Source: Lithospermum erythrorhizon (lineage: Eukaryota; Streptophyta; Magnoliopsida; Boraginales; Boraginaceae). Taken from it: 64,000 nucleotides of DNA. Position 1 is the stretch's first letter. The number at the start of each line of letters is the position of its first letter. Below are positions 34,067-46,621 of this stretch, in pieces. A model generated the notes under the pieces. It saw only the letters and a list, made by a program, of their open reading frames with translations, was not told the DNA's origin and made no database searches. The position numbers and the translations under genes are program-made. The DNA lies in assembly GCA_019722365.1 (NCBI GenBank), contig JADFUC010000961.1:186001-250000 (forward strand), read 5' to 3'.

Positions 34067-35384
34067 ATGGAGCAAACCTTCATCATGATCAAGCCTGATG
34101 GTGTCCAAAGAGGCCTTGTAATTCTCCTTCCCTTTCTCCATTTTTTTAATTGTCAAAATTAACAAATTTTACCATCTTAATTAACATATACAACTTTCTT
34201 TAATCAAAGTTGATTGATTGAAGCTTGATGTGTTTAGGTGGGTGATATTATTAGCAGATTTGAGAAGAAAGGTTTCACCTTGAAAGGTAATTGTTTTGTA
34301 ATTAAACTATAATGATTTAAGTATTTGCTAATTATGATTCTATCACTTTATAAATCAATCAAAAGATTCATTTGATTTAGGTATGATGGCTTTTACTGAT
34401 TAATACTCATAGCTATATACTAAAGTCGGCTATAATTCATTTGTTTAACTTTGTATTTATATAAAAGATTAATAAAATTAGACACTACACAATACACACG
34501 TGTGGATTACGATGTTGCACGTCAATAACAAGAGATCATTTAAATGCGATTAATTTAGGTCCAACCTCCACGTTAAATTGAAATGTAGGATAGTATGAAT
34601 GATATATTGGTTCAAAATTGGAGCTTTTTTGGAAAAAACCTATTGGTTAAATTGACGTTGTCTTATCATCGTATGAATCTTTCTCGTACAGGTTTGAAAC
34701 TCCTCACTGTGGAGCGTTCTTTTGCCGAGAGTCATTATGCTGACTTGTCCTCAAAGCCTTTCTTCAATGGACTGGTTGAGTACATCGTCTCTGGTCCAGT
34801 TGTTGCCATGGTTTGGGAAGGGAAGAGTGTTGTTACTACCGGTAGGACTATCATTGGTGCAACGAACCCACTGGCTTCTGCCCCCGGCACTATTCGTGGT
34901 GACTTTGCTATTGACATTGGCAGGTATATTAGTCTTATTGCCCTGGATATCCTACTCCCAACTGGTTTAATCATATCAATTTATATTAAAAGTTTCTAAG
35001 GATAACTAAATTGATCGATATTAGTTTATCTAACATTCAACTAACAACTAAGGTATCTTCCTCTTTACCATTGAAAATTGTTATTTATGTTTGGCATTTA
35101 AATGAGATTGAATCTTGTTACAGTTTTCTAAGGGTAACTGATTTGGTCGATATTAGTTTATTTTTCACACGTTGGTAAACTATTTATGTATCTAATCCTC
35201 GGCTCCTCGCGTTTGAAAATTATTATTTATGTTTGGTATTTGAAGGACGTCGAAATCTTGTGTTTGTAGGAACGTCATTCATGGAAGCGATTCAGTCGAA
35301 AGTGCTAGAAAGGAGATTGCTCTGTGGTTCCCTGAAGGAGTTGCTGAATGGCAGAGCAGCCTTCACTCTTGGATCTATGAGTGA
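34067..35384 (+). CDS. NDPK1: Nucleoside diphosphate kinase 1 (cytosolic)
   Basis: Four exons: 34067-34117, 34238-34286, 34692-34923 and 35270-35384, in phase, giving exactly the usual 148 aa. NDPK moves the gamma phosphate of ATP to other NDPs through a phospho-histidine. [17 protein letters not shown] at the N-terminus, the nucleotide-site residues in [21 protein letters not shown], the Kpn-loop region [19 protein letters not shown] and the catalytic NVIHGSDS with His115 are all intact. The C-terminal SSLHSWIYE is the normal type I ending. There is no transit peptide, so it is cytosolic/nuclear NDPK1 rather than the plastid or mitochondrial forms. Confidence 0.97.
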
Positions 35385-36450
35385 AGTCTAATGAAGTTAA
35401 ATTTCGTGTGAAGGGCTTGTTCTCCTTGTCCAAATATGAATTAGATAACTTGAAAGTTTGGAGTGTTGGTTTTTATGATGGGATGTTTTGAGTTATAATA
35501 TTGCTGCGCTACTTGCTGTTTTTGACCATTTCACTTATTTGGTATATTTTGCATATTTATTTACTCAAATAGTCGAATCCAACATTAGTTTGGGGCAAAA
35601 GTGGTACTAGGGTGAGTGATCCCTAAGTAGTCTTCGGGTCCAACCCGATGATCAGAAGCCGAAAGTTTTGCAAGTCAAGAAGATCAACTCTTCATTTACC
35701 AAAACTCACCATGATTATAAGAAAAGCGTTACTACCAATTACTGACCATTCTGAATTCTCCTCATGACAGAATAGGATAAGTTGAGCACACAAACATGAA
35801 TAACTAGATCAGTCTTTAAACAGACCATCTTTGCTTCATCGCTTGCCTTTGTTGTCCGAACACCATAATCCAGAGGTTGTGATTTGGAGTGTTTGACTTC
35901 ATATGTGCCATACTTCAAGTGTCAACAATATTCCTCTCCTTCACAAGTGATACCTATAAGTGTTTTTCCATACACTAAAGATGTTTGATTCTCCATCTGC
36001 AAAATACGACTCTTCGACATGTTGACGTTGCAATTTTAGGAACTTGATAATGCCCCATCAACCCCTTTGATAGTGTAGAACAGAATCAGATAATCAAACG
36101 AGACCCTACTAATAACTGTAATTTCAGCAAGCTGAACAACAAGCAACTGCGCTTACGAAGGGTCAAGCACCAACACAACTAGAGATTTAATTGGTCATTA
36201 TGTTATGGAACATATATTCTCCAATCTACAACTTCATACCTATAAGTAGGCTCAACAATACAGAACCTTTGTTTTTCATCCCTGATATAAAACCCGATGG
36301 AAAAAAGCATTACCCAGGTGGGCTCGATTTAGTGGGGAGGTAAACAGACGATAAAGCAACCTAATATACTGCCAAAGAAAACCACACATAAGGGCTAGGA
36401 TTCAATTGCGAAGCAGCCATTCCTGGTTACCATCTTATTTGATGCATGTG
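35385..36450. other. Convergent intergenic region
   Basis: 3' UTRs of NDPK1 (+) and the ELMO gene (-) face each other here. No further gene or repeat was recognised. Confidence 0.5.
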
Positions 36451-39400
36451 CTACTGAGTTAGAAGACTATAAGAAGGTAAGTCTTCAAGCTTGGTTATCT
36501 CTTCACTCAAGAGTTCTTTTTCTATTTGACGACGGGTGGCTTTCATCACCGTCTGCAAGGAACATCAAAATTGAGGCCAATATGTCAACTTAACCAGAGT
36601 AGGGATGAAATGCAATTTTGGCACATCAAGGGAACAGACAATGAACAAGGGTAACTTCAAGTTGCCTACTTGCCTCAGTGTTCGATTGTATTCAAGGTAT
36701 GTCATAATTGTTTTTTATAAAAAAGGTACATCATAAATTTTCTAGCTCTAAACTATTAAGCAGTGTTCGAGATAGAAAACAATGGATATATCATATTATT
36801 AAGCAGAGCGACCAAAGCAATGGATAAATATCATGAACCTAGTAGTGAAGAAGCAAAATAGTAAGGCAAGTATCATACATACATTAAAATCCATGTACGA
36901 TGCACGCATGGCCAGCCATTGATGATCCATCAGTTTGAATGTGATGCAATAAAGTAGATCAAATGCTGATTCATTTTCTGCAGAGTTGGAAAAACAGGAA
37001 AGGATGTCAAGAGTCAAGACTCGAGAGTCATCTGATTAAAGCGTACGCACGCCCGTCTGCCAACTATTTTTAAAATAGTTGCATCACAATCTCGGAAAAA
37101 CATCTTCTGGCACCTATGTATATCCTTGGTTGACCTTGAGTATGAAGTTGTAAAATCTAAGAAGGTTGGTATGTGGTAAACTATACCTGCAAGATACTTC
37201 AAGAAGGTTGCTCCTACCAAGGTTCGAGGTTTAACTGCATAATCAGGGAGGAAACTAGCTAATTAGAGATGCAACTAGCAAAACCAAAAGTAAGTACACT
37301 CATGATCAGGAATTCTGTATTTGTCTTTTACAGAAGAAAACATGTTTATGGTACTTTTTTTACACAGAGGAATGAAAGCAGACCTGCTTCTAAATCTAGC
37401 ATCTGAATAAGCATAAATGTGATATTGACTCCAGCAACAGCGAAAGGGTATTCCCATAAAGCGCGATCACCTTCTTGTTTGCGAAGAAGGTGCTGGAAAG
37501 ATTTCTGGAAATAAAAAGGGAGGGCATTTTATGAGTCCACAGATATGCAACGGATGTAGGCAAGATGACACCCATATCTGACATAATTCTGCTTAAAAAG
37601 ATATCTTTGATGCTATGTTTTCCAAGATACATGTTAGAAAGTTTTATTAATTACAAAATGAGGAGGACGATATTAAATGAGTTTATATTTCCAGTATAAC
37701 AAGTTCCGTAACTAGTGAGGAACACAGCTTTTAAGCAATTTTCTATTCCGGGCTCTTATAAGTCATAAGAATAATACTCTTATAGATTGTTCTTGTGCTT
37801 ATATAGGTCCATCTCATGATTTAGAACTCAAATATATCGTAGGTTCAAACTACTTGAAAAATTAACAAGAACAATCTTTAGTTGAACTCAGAACTAATCA
37901 GACAATGGCGAATGAAGTGGCGAATGAAGAACAAGTTGTATACTTCCATAGAAACTCTATCGAATGATCTCAACAAAATTAGCAATTCGGCAATTCAAGC
38001 TTCCACATCATGTTCTTCAGTTCTCTTAATATTAGCAGACCTGACCAAAATAAAGAGAACGTACCGGGAAATTTCCAGCAAAATATAACAAATTCTCTAG
38101 TGATATGAATCCACCGCCCCTACAGATACCAGACTCATCACTCAGAAAGAATACATATGAGGCGGAAAGTTTCAGACCAGTTATATATTGGAGGGGCAGC
38201 TGATCTACCTGAAATCTGTGGATGGATCTTTTCCTTGCCATCCCATTTCCTTCCACTGCTCAGATATCAACCCAAAGAGTACCTCACCAGGAAAAGCAGC
38301 ATACCACAGTGACCTCAAAGCTTCCTGCAATGAGTGAGAATGTAAACTAGAGGTGAACGAATTTTAATTATGCACCTGCTTGGTAAAGAAAATAGGAATC
38401 AGGCAAGGTGTATGGTGTACCTGATGTTTAGGATTTGAACTGTCATAGGGTAGATCTATCCGGCTCTGAAGTCTCAGTAAGCATTCCTCCTGAAAATAAT
38501 AAAGAAAGACCAGCATGATTTACACACGAAGCATTTTCAAAAAATTAATAGAAATGTGCATTAACTCACAAGGAAATTACCTGAGCAGGTGTCAAATCAA
38601 ATGATGGACGAGCATCACTGTCTGTTTGCTGAGCACATACGCAAGACAGGCCTTTACCAAGCCATGCTGCAGATCCTGCCACGGCCTTCGCTGTTACAAA
38701 AGATAATAATGGACTTAGAAAATGGCAGTACAAATTGACTATGTTTTGATACTAAAATAATTAGAATTTTAGCACTAACAATATATAATGTTGAAGTGTT
38801 TCGAATGTATTTAACATGGACCTACTAGAGAATTACAAAAGTATATGCGAATGCATGACTTTAAGGTCAAGACTTATGCACTTGAACCTGTAAAAATCAG
38901 CATGCTTATTCAGAGTATATGCAGTATTCATTTCTGAGATTGTGCAAAATGGTCCTACGACACTGAATCTCCATATCTCGCTGTCCATGGAAGGAAACAT
39001 TTATTTCTCAACAAGGCTGTTATCATAGAAAAGTAGACAGACCTAAAGATTACCATAAATCATTCTAGTTCCAGAATCCAGAAATAGACCAAAATTAATT
39101 TGAAACAATTAAATTGCTTTTAATGTGAAACCAAAATATATAGGGCTGAAGCTTCACATCAATGTTTAGAGCCACTGCAATAATTCAAATATAACACTAT
39201 TAAATGCTATGATCCACCATTCTCAAAATCACAAATATCAACAATTAATTCCTCTTGGCATAGATCGATATGAGCTGATAAGGACGTTGCTAAAATTCTG
39301 ATACTCTACGTCCTCTATAGTCATAATTCAAATATAATTATGACATACAAACATCCACAATAAACATATCACTGAACTTGAAAGCTACATAATAACACAG

Positions 39401-40191
39401 TATCTCACTAACCGCATGCACGACACACACGCAACGTAAGAAGAATCAAATATCAACATCAACATTTCCCCTTTCAACCTCACGACTATGAATCATACAA
39501 CATGAATTTCACTCCATTTCAACACAACACACTACTACCGAAACAAAATTAACATCAACGCAAATCTTAAACATATTCAACAAATGATAAAAAACAAGTA
39601 GTAGAAAAGCTCACAAAACACTTCGAAACAAGTAGACATGTCACCAAACCTAATCTATCACCAAACAGTTCCAACAAACTACACCAAACCAACACTACTT
39701 TTCACTTTACATTAAAAATTAAACATCAACAATACACATACATCAGATTCGATGCATATCCACATATATACATATACTTATGGTTTTCTGAGCTAAATAT
39801 CAATATAATATATGACAGAGATAACAAATACTGTACTTAGGTGTAAGCCAAATATTAAAAAATAAACAAATAATAATAACAACAACAAATTTATAATAAT
39901 AATAATAATAATCAAAATGAGTCCTAGAGAGATAAAGATCGAAATAATTTAGAAAATGTCAAAAAATGTTAACTTGAAATATAAACTACGGAATTTTGAA
40001 AATTCAAAATCAAGCAAAAAACAATCAAACAAAAATGTAAAAAATATATAAATAGTTAAATTAAAGGAATATATATATACCAGAAGTAGTTGATTGACAA
40101 GTATTAGTTCTATTGATGCTTTGCGATATTCTCCTGACCGCCACAAACGATCCTCCTCCTCCTCCGCCGCCAACACTACTCTGTATCCCAT
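36451..40191 (-). CDS. ELMO/CED-12 domain-containing protein; start in doubt
   Basis: Exons (5' to 3'): 40191-40081, 38690-38581, 38489-38421, 38324-38209, 38119-38065, 37504-37384, 37234-37187, 36977-36883 and 36552-36451 (TAG). Exons 2-9 join in phase. They encode WLGKGLSCVCAQ, then the ELMO domain (LTPAQEECLLRLQSRID, SEQWKEMGWQGKDPSTDFR, FISLENLLYFAGNFP, LIQMLDLEAVKPRTLVGATF, ENESAFDLLYCITFKLMDHQWLAM, SYMDFN) and a short tail. In animals ELMO proteins work with DOCK exchange factors or as GAPs for Arf-like GTPases; the plant role is little known. Only the exon-1 frame reading GSFVAVRRISQSINRTNTCQ continues into exon 2. That frame has no ATG after its upstream stop, while the ATG at 40191 opens another frame. 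NFPKS.. is usually ARNFP; here it is AGNFP. Confidence 0.82.
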
Positions 40192-40259
40192 TTCGATTTC
40201 GCCAACACAATATTATCAAACTACACTATGAATATGCTATTTCAACACTATTTACTCAA

Positions 40260-40540
40260 CAAATTCAAACTCATTCGCTTCAATTTCATGATTTTCACAC
40301 TTTTTCCGTTGAAATTAATCGATTTCAAGCAACACAATATCAAAAATCTATCACTATTTACATAACAAGGTTAAATTTAACCGATTTTGAATTTGATCGA
40401 TTTGAAGCAACACAATATCAAAAAGCTATATCAACAGTGTTTTTACATCAAATTCAAACCGATTCCGTTGAATTTGATCGATTTGAAGCAACGCAATATC
40501 AAAAAGCTGAATTAACATTATTTACACATCAAAATTGAAA
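40260..40540. repeat. Minisatellite, about 80-bp period, in the ELMO gene leader
   Basis: A unit with core gatttgaagcaacacaatat starts at 40321, 40399 and 40480 (spacing 78 and 81 bp), with a degenerate fourth copy before it. The 141-codon open frame on + across the array is a by-product of the repeat, not a gene. Confidence 0.85.
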
Positions 40541-40617
40541 TTGGAAAGGATTTAGGGAGAATTACGTGGAGGGAATTAGAGAATAAAATTGAAATGAATT
40601 GATTTGTGTGAGTTGAG

Positions 40618-40625
40618 TTTATATA
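40618..40625 (-). promoter_or_regulatory. Probable TATA box of the ELMO gene
   Basis: On the minus strand, CTCCTATATAAACTCAAC lies about 430 bp before the coding start. The minisatellite would then fall inside a long 5' UTR. Confidence 0.45.
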
Positions 40626-42755
40626 GGAGTGGGAGTTTAAACTGAAAAGCAACTGCAAGTAGCCATTTGGAGTGTTGGTATCGTCCAATTACGTAACTTG
40701 ATCAAATATTTTATTGTTTTACTTATGTTATATTCCTTCCAACTCTGATCTGTGAATATATATGTTAGAATTATTCATCGATAGAGAAAGATTCCCTATC
40801 AAATTGCATGATCCATGTAGATAATATCCATAAAAGGATTCACCAACAAATACGTAAATCATTATCAAATGTGTTGATATTCTTTTTCAGCAATATTAAT
40901 TTTTTACATAGACAAGACTTAAATTTCGAGTTAAGTGGTAATCAAAATTGTCGGCAAAAATAATAGCAAGGCGCTTTGTTGATGCGAGGGGTGAGGCATT
41001 TGATATCTGTGGCCAAAGCAGGTAAGTGTTTGGGGGTAATGCTTATTGCTACTATGTGTGAAGTATTAGTTATAGAAATTATGTTGAAAAAAATGGCGTT
41101 CTTGGTCAATCAATCAACACAACTTGTAGCGTCGCTTCGCTTGTGTATCGAATTTAGATACCGTCATGAAGAGTTACCAGAGCAAATATAAACTGATATT
41201 AAAGTGTTTTCTGCATTTTGTTTAGATTTATCAATGACATAAAAATGAAATTTATAGTGAATCTCGATCAATTTAGAATTGAGTCTACCTAATATATCAA
41301 ACCGAAGTATTGATTAAATTTGTAATGGATATATAGTAATAATGTTTGGTACATCCTATAATCTAGTCACACACACATTCATATGGCAATGCTGGTTAGT
41401 TTATCAATATATCTAGCTTGACATAACAAAAGGGAAAAGTTCTCATCACATGGAATGTTGGCAATTGGCAAACGTGTGGTTACCTACCACTAACCAAAAT
41501 TAGCAACTTATTATTGGGACCCTGATACCGGCATGGTCCAAATTGGTTGGGTTAAAAAATGGGCCTGGCCCAAATTAAAATTATAAGCCATTAAAAGTAA
41601 CTTTACTCTATGTATGTCCACTTGGACGAGTTTCTTAATCCATTTCTACGTCTCCTCCCATACTTAAACTTTTACACTTTAAATTAACATTAAATAATAT
41701 TATTAATTAATGGCATTCCAAAATATAATACTGTATAAATATTCGAATTGATAGTGACATTTTGTCACCTGCAAGTTGTTTCACGTTATGCATCACTCTA
41801 ATAAAGGATGTATTTAATTATCACTATCCTAGTTTTAATATAAAAATGCTACTATTATTGTACTCTAAAATTATTTGAATAGGCAAAGTCAAAAACTTTA
41901 TAATATTTAATGGAAGTATTTAATTGTAAAGAAAAAATAAAATATATTGAAATACTATTTTATACAGTAATCCTGAATTTTTATCGTATATTATCTGAAT
42001 GCTCTGAGGAGAATATATTTGAATTAAAAATTAAAATCTCGATATCAAATTGATAACTTTTTTTTATTGTCCCTTTTGAATCCTCCTATGATGACTCGAT
42101 GGTGATTGTTTGGAAATAAGCGTGGCAAGACTTAATTAGGCGGATTTCTGATAGGGAAATAGTGCGTCTTTCACGATATTTTATCTGCGTATCGTATTAT
42201 TAACCTTTCGTATTAATAAGAATATAATCTTTTAACAGCTATACAATGAAGATATTCCGACGGTTGTTAAATTTTTTATAACTTAAGTAAAAAACATTTA
42301 TTAATACGTACTTTAACATATATGAACTTGAGAGATATGAAAAATTATTATCCATAAAATTAAACAAGAGCTTGAGGAAAATACCACAATTATAGATGCT
42401 TGAAAATAAAAATATTGGTAAATTTTATTTATTAAAATTTGTCACAAGAAATCATGTCAAAACTCCAAATAAAAAAAAAAGTAAGTATAAAATTTCATGT
42501 GTACATTAATACTAAATATCATTGTATTGAAATTTCAGACTTGTGTAAGAATTATCCCAACAAAATTGAGAATTATTGAATAATTCTAAAAAATTGTAAA
42601 CAAATTTGAACCCCTAATTATCATCTATTGACTATTGTATCGATTATGCCGCCGAATATACCAATGTCTTGCGGTTAAGCAGGTGGTTGCACCAAAGTAC
42701 TATTTGCAATGTCATGATTTTTCTTTAATCAAGTGCTATTAAATCATATCAAGTA
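40626..42755. other. Intergenic, no gene seen
   Basis: AT-rich DNA between the ELMO gene and the kinase gene. An open frame at 40976-41191 has no family features. Confidence 0.5.
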
Positions 42756-42968
42756 TTTCCTCCGTCCCAATTTACCTGATTATATAATAATTTCGTCTTT
42801 TATTTTCTTGCATTATTATAGAATTTAATCTGTTTCACGATAGTAGCTTTATTCGCTTAATAAAAATTAAAGTATTTTTTTGATAAAGTAACTTTTTAGG
42901 ATATATTAGTAATAATAAATGACCTTAATAAAATCTTTTTACGTATTGATCGAGTAAATTGGAGCGTT
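42756..42968. mobile_element. Stowaway-like MITE, degenerate
   Basis: Left end TTTCCTCCGTCCCAATTTAC (42756) and right end GAGTAAATTGGAGCG are inverted relatives, with TA at 42754-42755 and 42969-42970. About 213 bp, noncoding. Confidence 0.65.
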
Positions 42969-43569
42969 TATTCATGTGCTAATTAATAATTTATATAATT
43001 CATTTTTAATTGATATATTAGTAATCCATATTTCACAAAGTATCTATTAACAAGGGAGATACTTTCTGGGTTCATTTGGTAATAAATCAATCAAAAGATA
43101 ACCATTTAAAATATTTTCATAACACAGTATTATTTTCTTGTAATTACTTTTACAATATAATTAAAAAATTAATAATTAAAAGATGACACATAAAAACAAA
43201 AAATACAATTAAAATGAATTTAATACAGTATCTACTTTTTTAATATGAAAAGTCAACCAATCCAAATATAGGCAAAGTCAACAGTTTAAAAGCAAAAGCT
43301 ACTACTCTGTACTCTCATGTTCCTTCTGTTGCCTCTCTCTTTGTACCACTAAAAAATTCTTGATGTTTTTGTTACCTAAAAAAAAGGTAAATAATGGAAT
43401 TTTCGCTTTTTTATAATTTGTATATGTTTTTTTGTTGTTGTTGCTGATATTAAATCAAGAAATGAGCTAGACAAAGCTAGATACAAGTGTTTTGTACTTT
43501 TTTTTTGGTAACGTAAATGTTCGGATTCATTTTAATTTATTCTTAACTATTTGTGAGGTTGTAAAATGT

Positions 43570-43732
43570 TACGTCCAATTTATTTTAGTTGATGTTTTCG
43601 TTATTTTACTCAATATGAAATTGGTATACTATAGTTTTATTGTAATGTCCAGTATATAATTAAAATATATCGTGGGATCAAATTTCACATAGAAAATCGA
43701 AAATGTTAATTAAGATGAACTGGATGGAATAT
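43570..43732. mobile_element. Small MITE-like inverted repeat
   Basis: CCAATTTATTTTAGTTGATG..CG near 43575-43600 is mirrored by CGAAAATGTTAATTAAGATG..CTGG near 43698-43725. This gives roughly 26-bp imperfect terminal inverted repeats of Stowaway character. The borders are approximate. Confidence 0.45.
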
Positions 43733-44357
43733 TGTGTTATATATGTGATTCTGTTAAGTAGCTATCAAAAACATTCTTGGTATGATTCGTATTAGTTTAT
43801 GTTTGATTGTTTTGTTTCTTAGTGAAATTGGGGGATTTAACAAATAATGGGTTGTTGTGTTTGATTTGGTGACATAATGAAAGATTTTGTTCCATAAGAG
43901 GAACTAGGGGGTATGAAGTAGCGGTGGCCATAAGTAAAATTTTGAAAATTATATTTTCTTATTAAAAATAGAATTTTTCTACTAGATTCGTTATTGAAAA
44001 TTAAGTTGTTCATACAAATTTTTACATAATTTTTTCATTTATATAATATAAGTTGCTTAGCCCCCACATATAATATTTTAAAGTTTAAAAATAGATTTGA
44101 AATACTTATTAATTTAAACAATGATGTGATCATATTGTTTATGACATTAGCTATAAATTTGTTTTTTAGTTTATTCTAACTGTTATATCATTGATCATCA
44201 AAATTACGGTGTGTGTGAGATAATGATGAATAAAAAGTTTTGGAAGTGATAATATGTTCTCCAATAAATGAATTTGCATTATACTATTTGCAGAGTTTTT
44301 GTTCAGAAGTATGCACTTTGGAAGATATATGCTGATCAGAATTGTGGACATATTAAG
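43733..44357. other. 5' flank and probable leader intron of the kinase gene
   Basis: The coding exon appears to start just after an acceptor (tactatttgcag, ending at 44294). A 5'-UTR intron is therefore likely, with its first exon perhaps in the CT-rich stretch near 43300-43390. Confidence 0.4.
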
Positions 44358-46621
44358 ATGATAGATGATTGCTATGTTTCAGGATCAGGAGAGGTGGTAT
44401 TTCTGCAGAATGCACGATATCCGCTAGGTGTAGACTCATCGGTCCCTGGACGAGCATGGGAGCAGAGAAGCTTCCAGGATGAATATGAGGAATTTATGCC
44501 TGGCACTGCTTCCTTTACGGACAGTGATGCTTCGTTTGAATATGTTGGTACTAATTCGTTTCATGGGGTAAGCCATCCACAAGAACCAATAGATACTCAT
44601 TGCACGAGACAGTTATATGTAGCAATTGATCAGAACGAAGAAGATAATAAGTGCTCGATCAAAAGCTTGTTTGTGAAGGGACCTTTGTTTGAAGATGTTC
44701 CGGTTCATGTTCCTGGTATAAAACCAGCTGAGAGCTTAGATGAGGAACCAAGTGATCTAGGGCCCATTGCCTTTCCGTTTATAGTTCCTTATCTATCGGA
44801 AAATGCAGAGATTACTGCTGTTTCTATCTCCGAGGAAAAGGGATGTATTCGGGATCCTTCATTGCCCCCAATTGGCAATGTAAGTCCACATAGAAGCATT
44901 AGTCGTAAAGGTGTTGTTAGAGCCATGAGTATTGCAAGTAGTTGCACAAGCACATATAGGGGTGATGCGATGCTTAGGGTTGATAGGAATGACGAGGGTA
45001 ACAAAGGAAGCATTCGTGGAGATTCACTTGACAGTGGTGATACTAGTGTCGGTCGAACAAGTGATAGCAGTGGGCTTAGTGATGACAGTAACTGGAGTAC
45101 CAGTACTGGGAGTGCAAATAAGCCTCATCATGGTAATGATCCTAGGTGGAAGGCTATCCTTGCAATTAAGTTGCGCGATGGCGTTCTTGACATGAGACAT
45201 TTTAAATTGCTTAGGAAACTTGGTTGTGGCAGTGTTGGGAGTGTGTATCTATCGGAGCTCAGTGGGACTCGCTGTTGCTTTGCGATGAAGGTTATTAACA
45301 AGGCGTCTCTTGAAACACAAAAGAGACGAACTCGTGCTCAGACAGAAAGGGAAATCTTGCAGCTACTTGACCATCCATTTCTGCCGACTTTATACACTCA
45401 TTTTGAATCAGACCGTTTTTCATGTTTGGTCATGGAATACTGCCCTGGTGGTGACTTGCATACCCTTCGGAAACAAAAACCAGGAAAACATTTCTCAGAG
45501 AATGCTGCAAGGTATATAGCCCCTTCTAAAACAACAAATATATTCTCTTTATTGGGGATTTCGATACCAGGACGTTGCATTATTTTTTCCGCAGAATCAC
45601 TAGTTAGGAATCTACCTCTTTCCCTCATTTCCTTCAGAGATATAATCATTGTTTTTTACAATTTTCTTTTTTTTTGCATCTGAGAGATTATATTTTTAAT
45701 GGATTAGGATGAACTAGAAAATACAGGTATTATGCCTACCTTGACTAAAACGTTCATATATTGCTCAATGCCTGCAGATTTTATGCAGCAGAAGTTCTGT
45801 TGGCGCTGGAGTATCTCCACATGCTAGGAGTTGTGTACAGGGATTTGAAACCGGAGAATGTTCTTCTTCGTGATGATGGCCACATTATGCTTTCAAATTT
45901 TGACTTATCTTTGCTATGTGCAGCGTCCCCAACTCTCATAGAAACACCCTCAACGAATCCCTATCCTTTTAAACAAGGACTTGTGTTCTGTGTCCAGCTA
46001 GCTCGTGTTGAGCCCACATACATGTGCAGTCAGCCAGCATGCTTCTTTCCGAGGCTTTTTTCTCAGAAAATCAAGAGAAAGTTGTTAAAAGCCAGAGCTG
46101 ACTCTGGCCAGTCGGCTAGTATTCTTCCTGAGTTACTTGCAGAGCCTAATGCTGCAAGATCCATGTCATTTGTAGGAACTCATGAGTACTTGGCTCCAGA
46201 GATTATCAAGGGAGAAGGTCATGGCAGTGCAGTTGATTGGTGGACATTTGGCATTTTCTTGCACGAGTTGTTGTACGGTAGAACTCCATTCAAGGGTTCA
46301 AGTAACCGTGCAACTCTTTTGAACGTCGTAGGCCAGCAGCTTAAATTCAGAGATTCCTCTGCATCCAGTTATGCTGCACGGGATCTTATCCGCGGTTTAC
46401 TTGTCAAAGAACCCCAGCACCGGCTTGGAACTAAGAAAGGCGCCACTGATATCAAGCAACATCCATTTTTCAAAGGTGTTAACTGGGCTCTGATACGTTG
46501 TAGTACGCCTCCAAACGTGCCACGACCAGTGGATGCAGAACTTCCATCAAAATCGGGTCAAGTTAAATCTGCCGGAGTGAGGGGTGGCAGCAATAAGTAT
46601 CTGGATTTCGAGTTCTTTTAG
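44358..46621 (+). CDS. D6PK/KIPK-like AGC-VIII protein kinase with NFD in place of DFD
   Basis: Two exons, 44358-45511 and 45778-46621, give 665 aa. The D6PK subfamily of plant AGC kinases phosphorylates PIN auxin carriers at the plasma membrane. A Ser/Asp-rich N-terminal half (about 270 residues) precedes the kinase domain. The Gly loop GCGSVGSV starts at residue 289. Lys311 lies in FAMK, Asp407 in YRDLKPEN, and [13 protein letters not shown] is the family hinge. An insertion between subdomains VII and [17 protein letters not shown], and the hydrophobic C-terminus FEFF are all typical. The metal-binding aspartate of the AGC-VIII DFD motif is Asn425 (MLSNFDLSL, codon AAT at 45896-45898). If the base is right, catalysis should be poor or absent. 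ATG 44358 is used because the in-frame ATG at 44268 lies before the acceptor. Confidence 0.92.

Noticed and set aside
40113..40538. 141-codon open frame on + strand over the ELMO gene 5' end
   Set aside because: It is produced by the 80-bp minisatellite and lies antisense to the real exon 1.
40976..41191. 71-codon frame (MLMRGVRHLISVAKAGKCLG)
   Set aside because: No family resemblance and no transcript signals; chance frame in AT-rich DNA.
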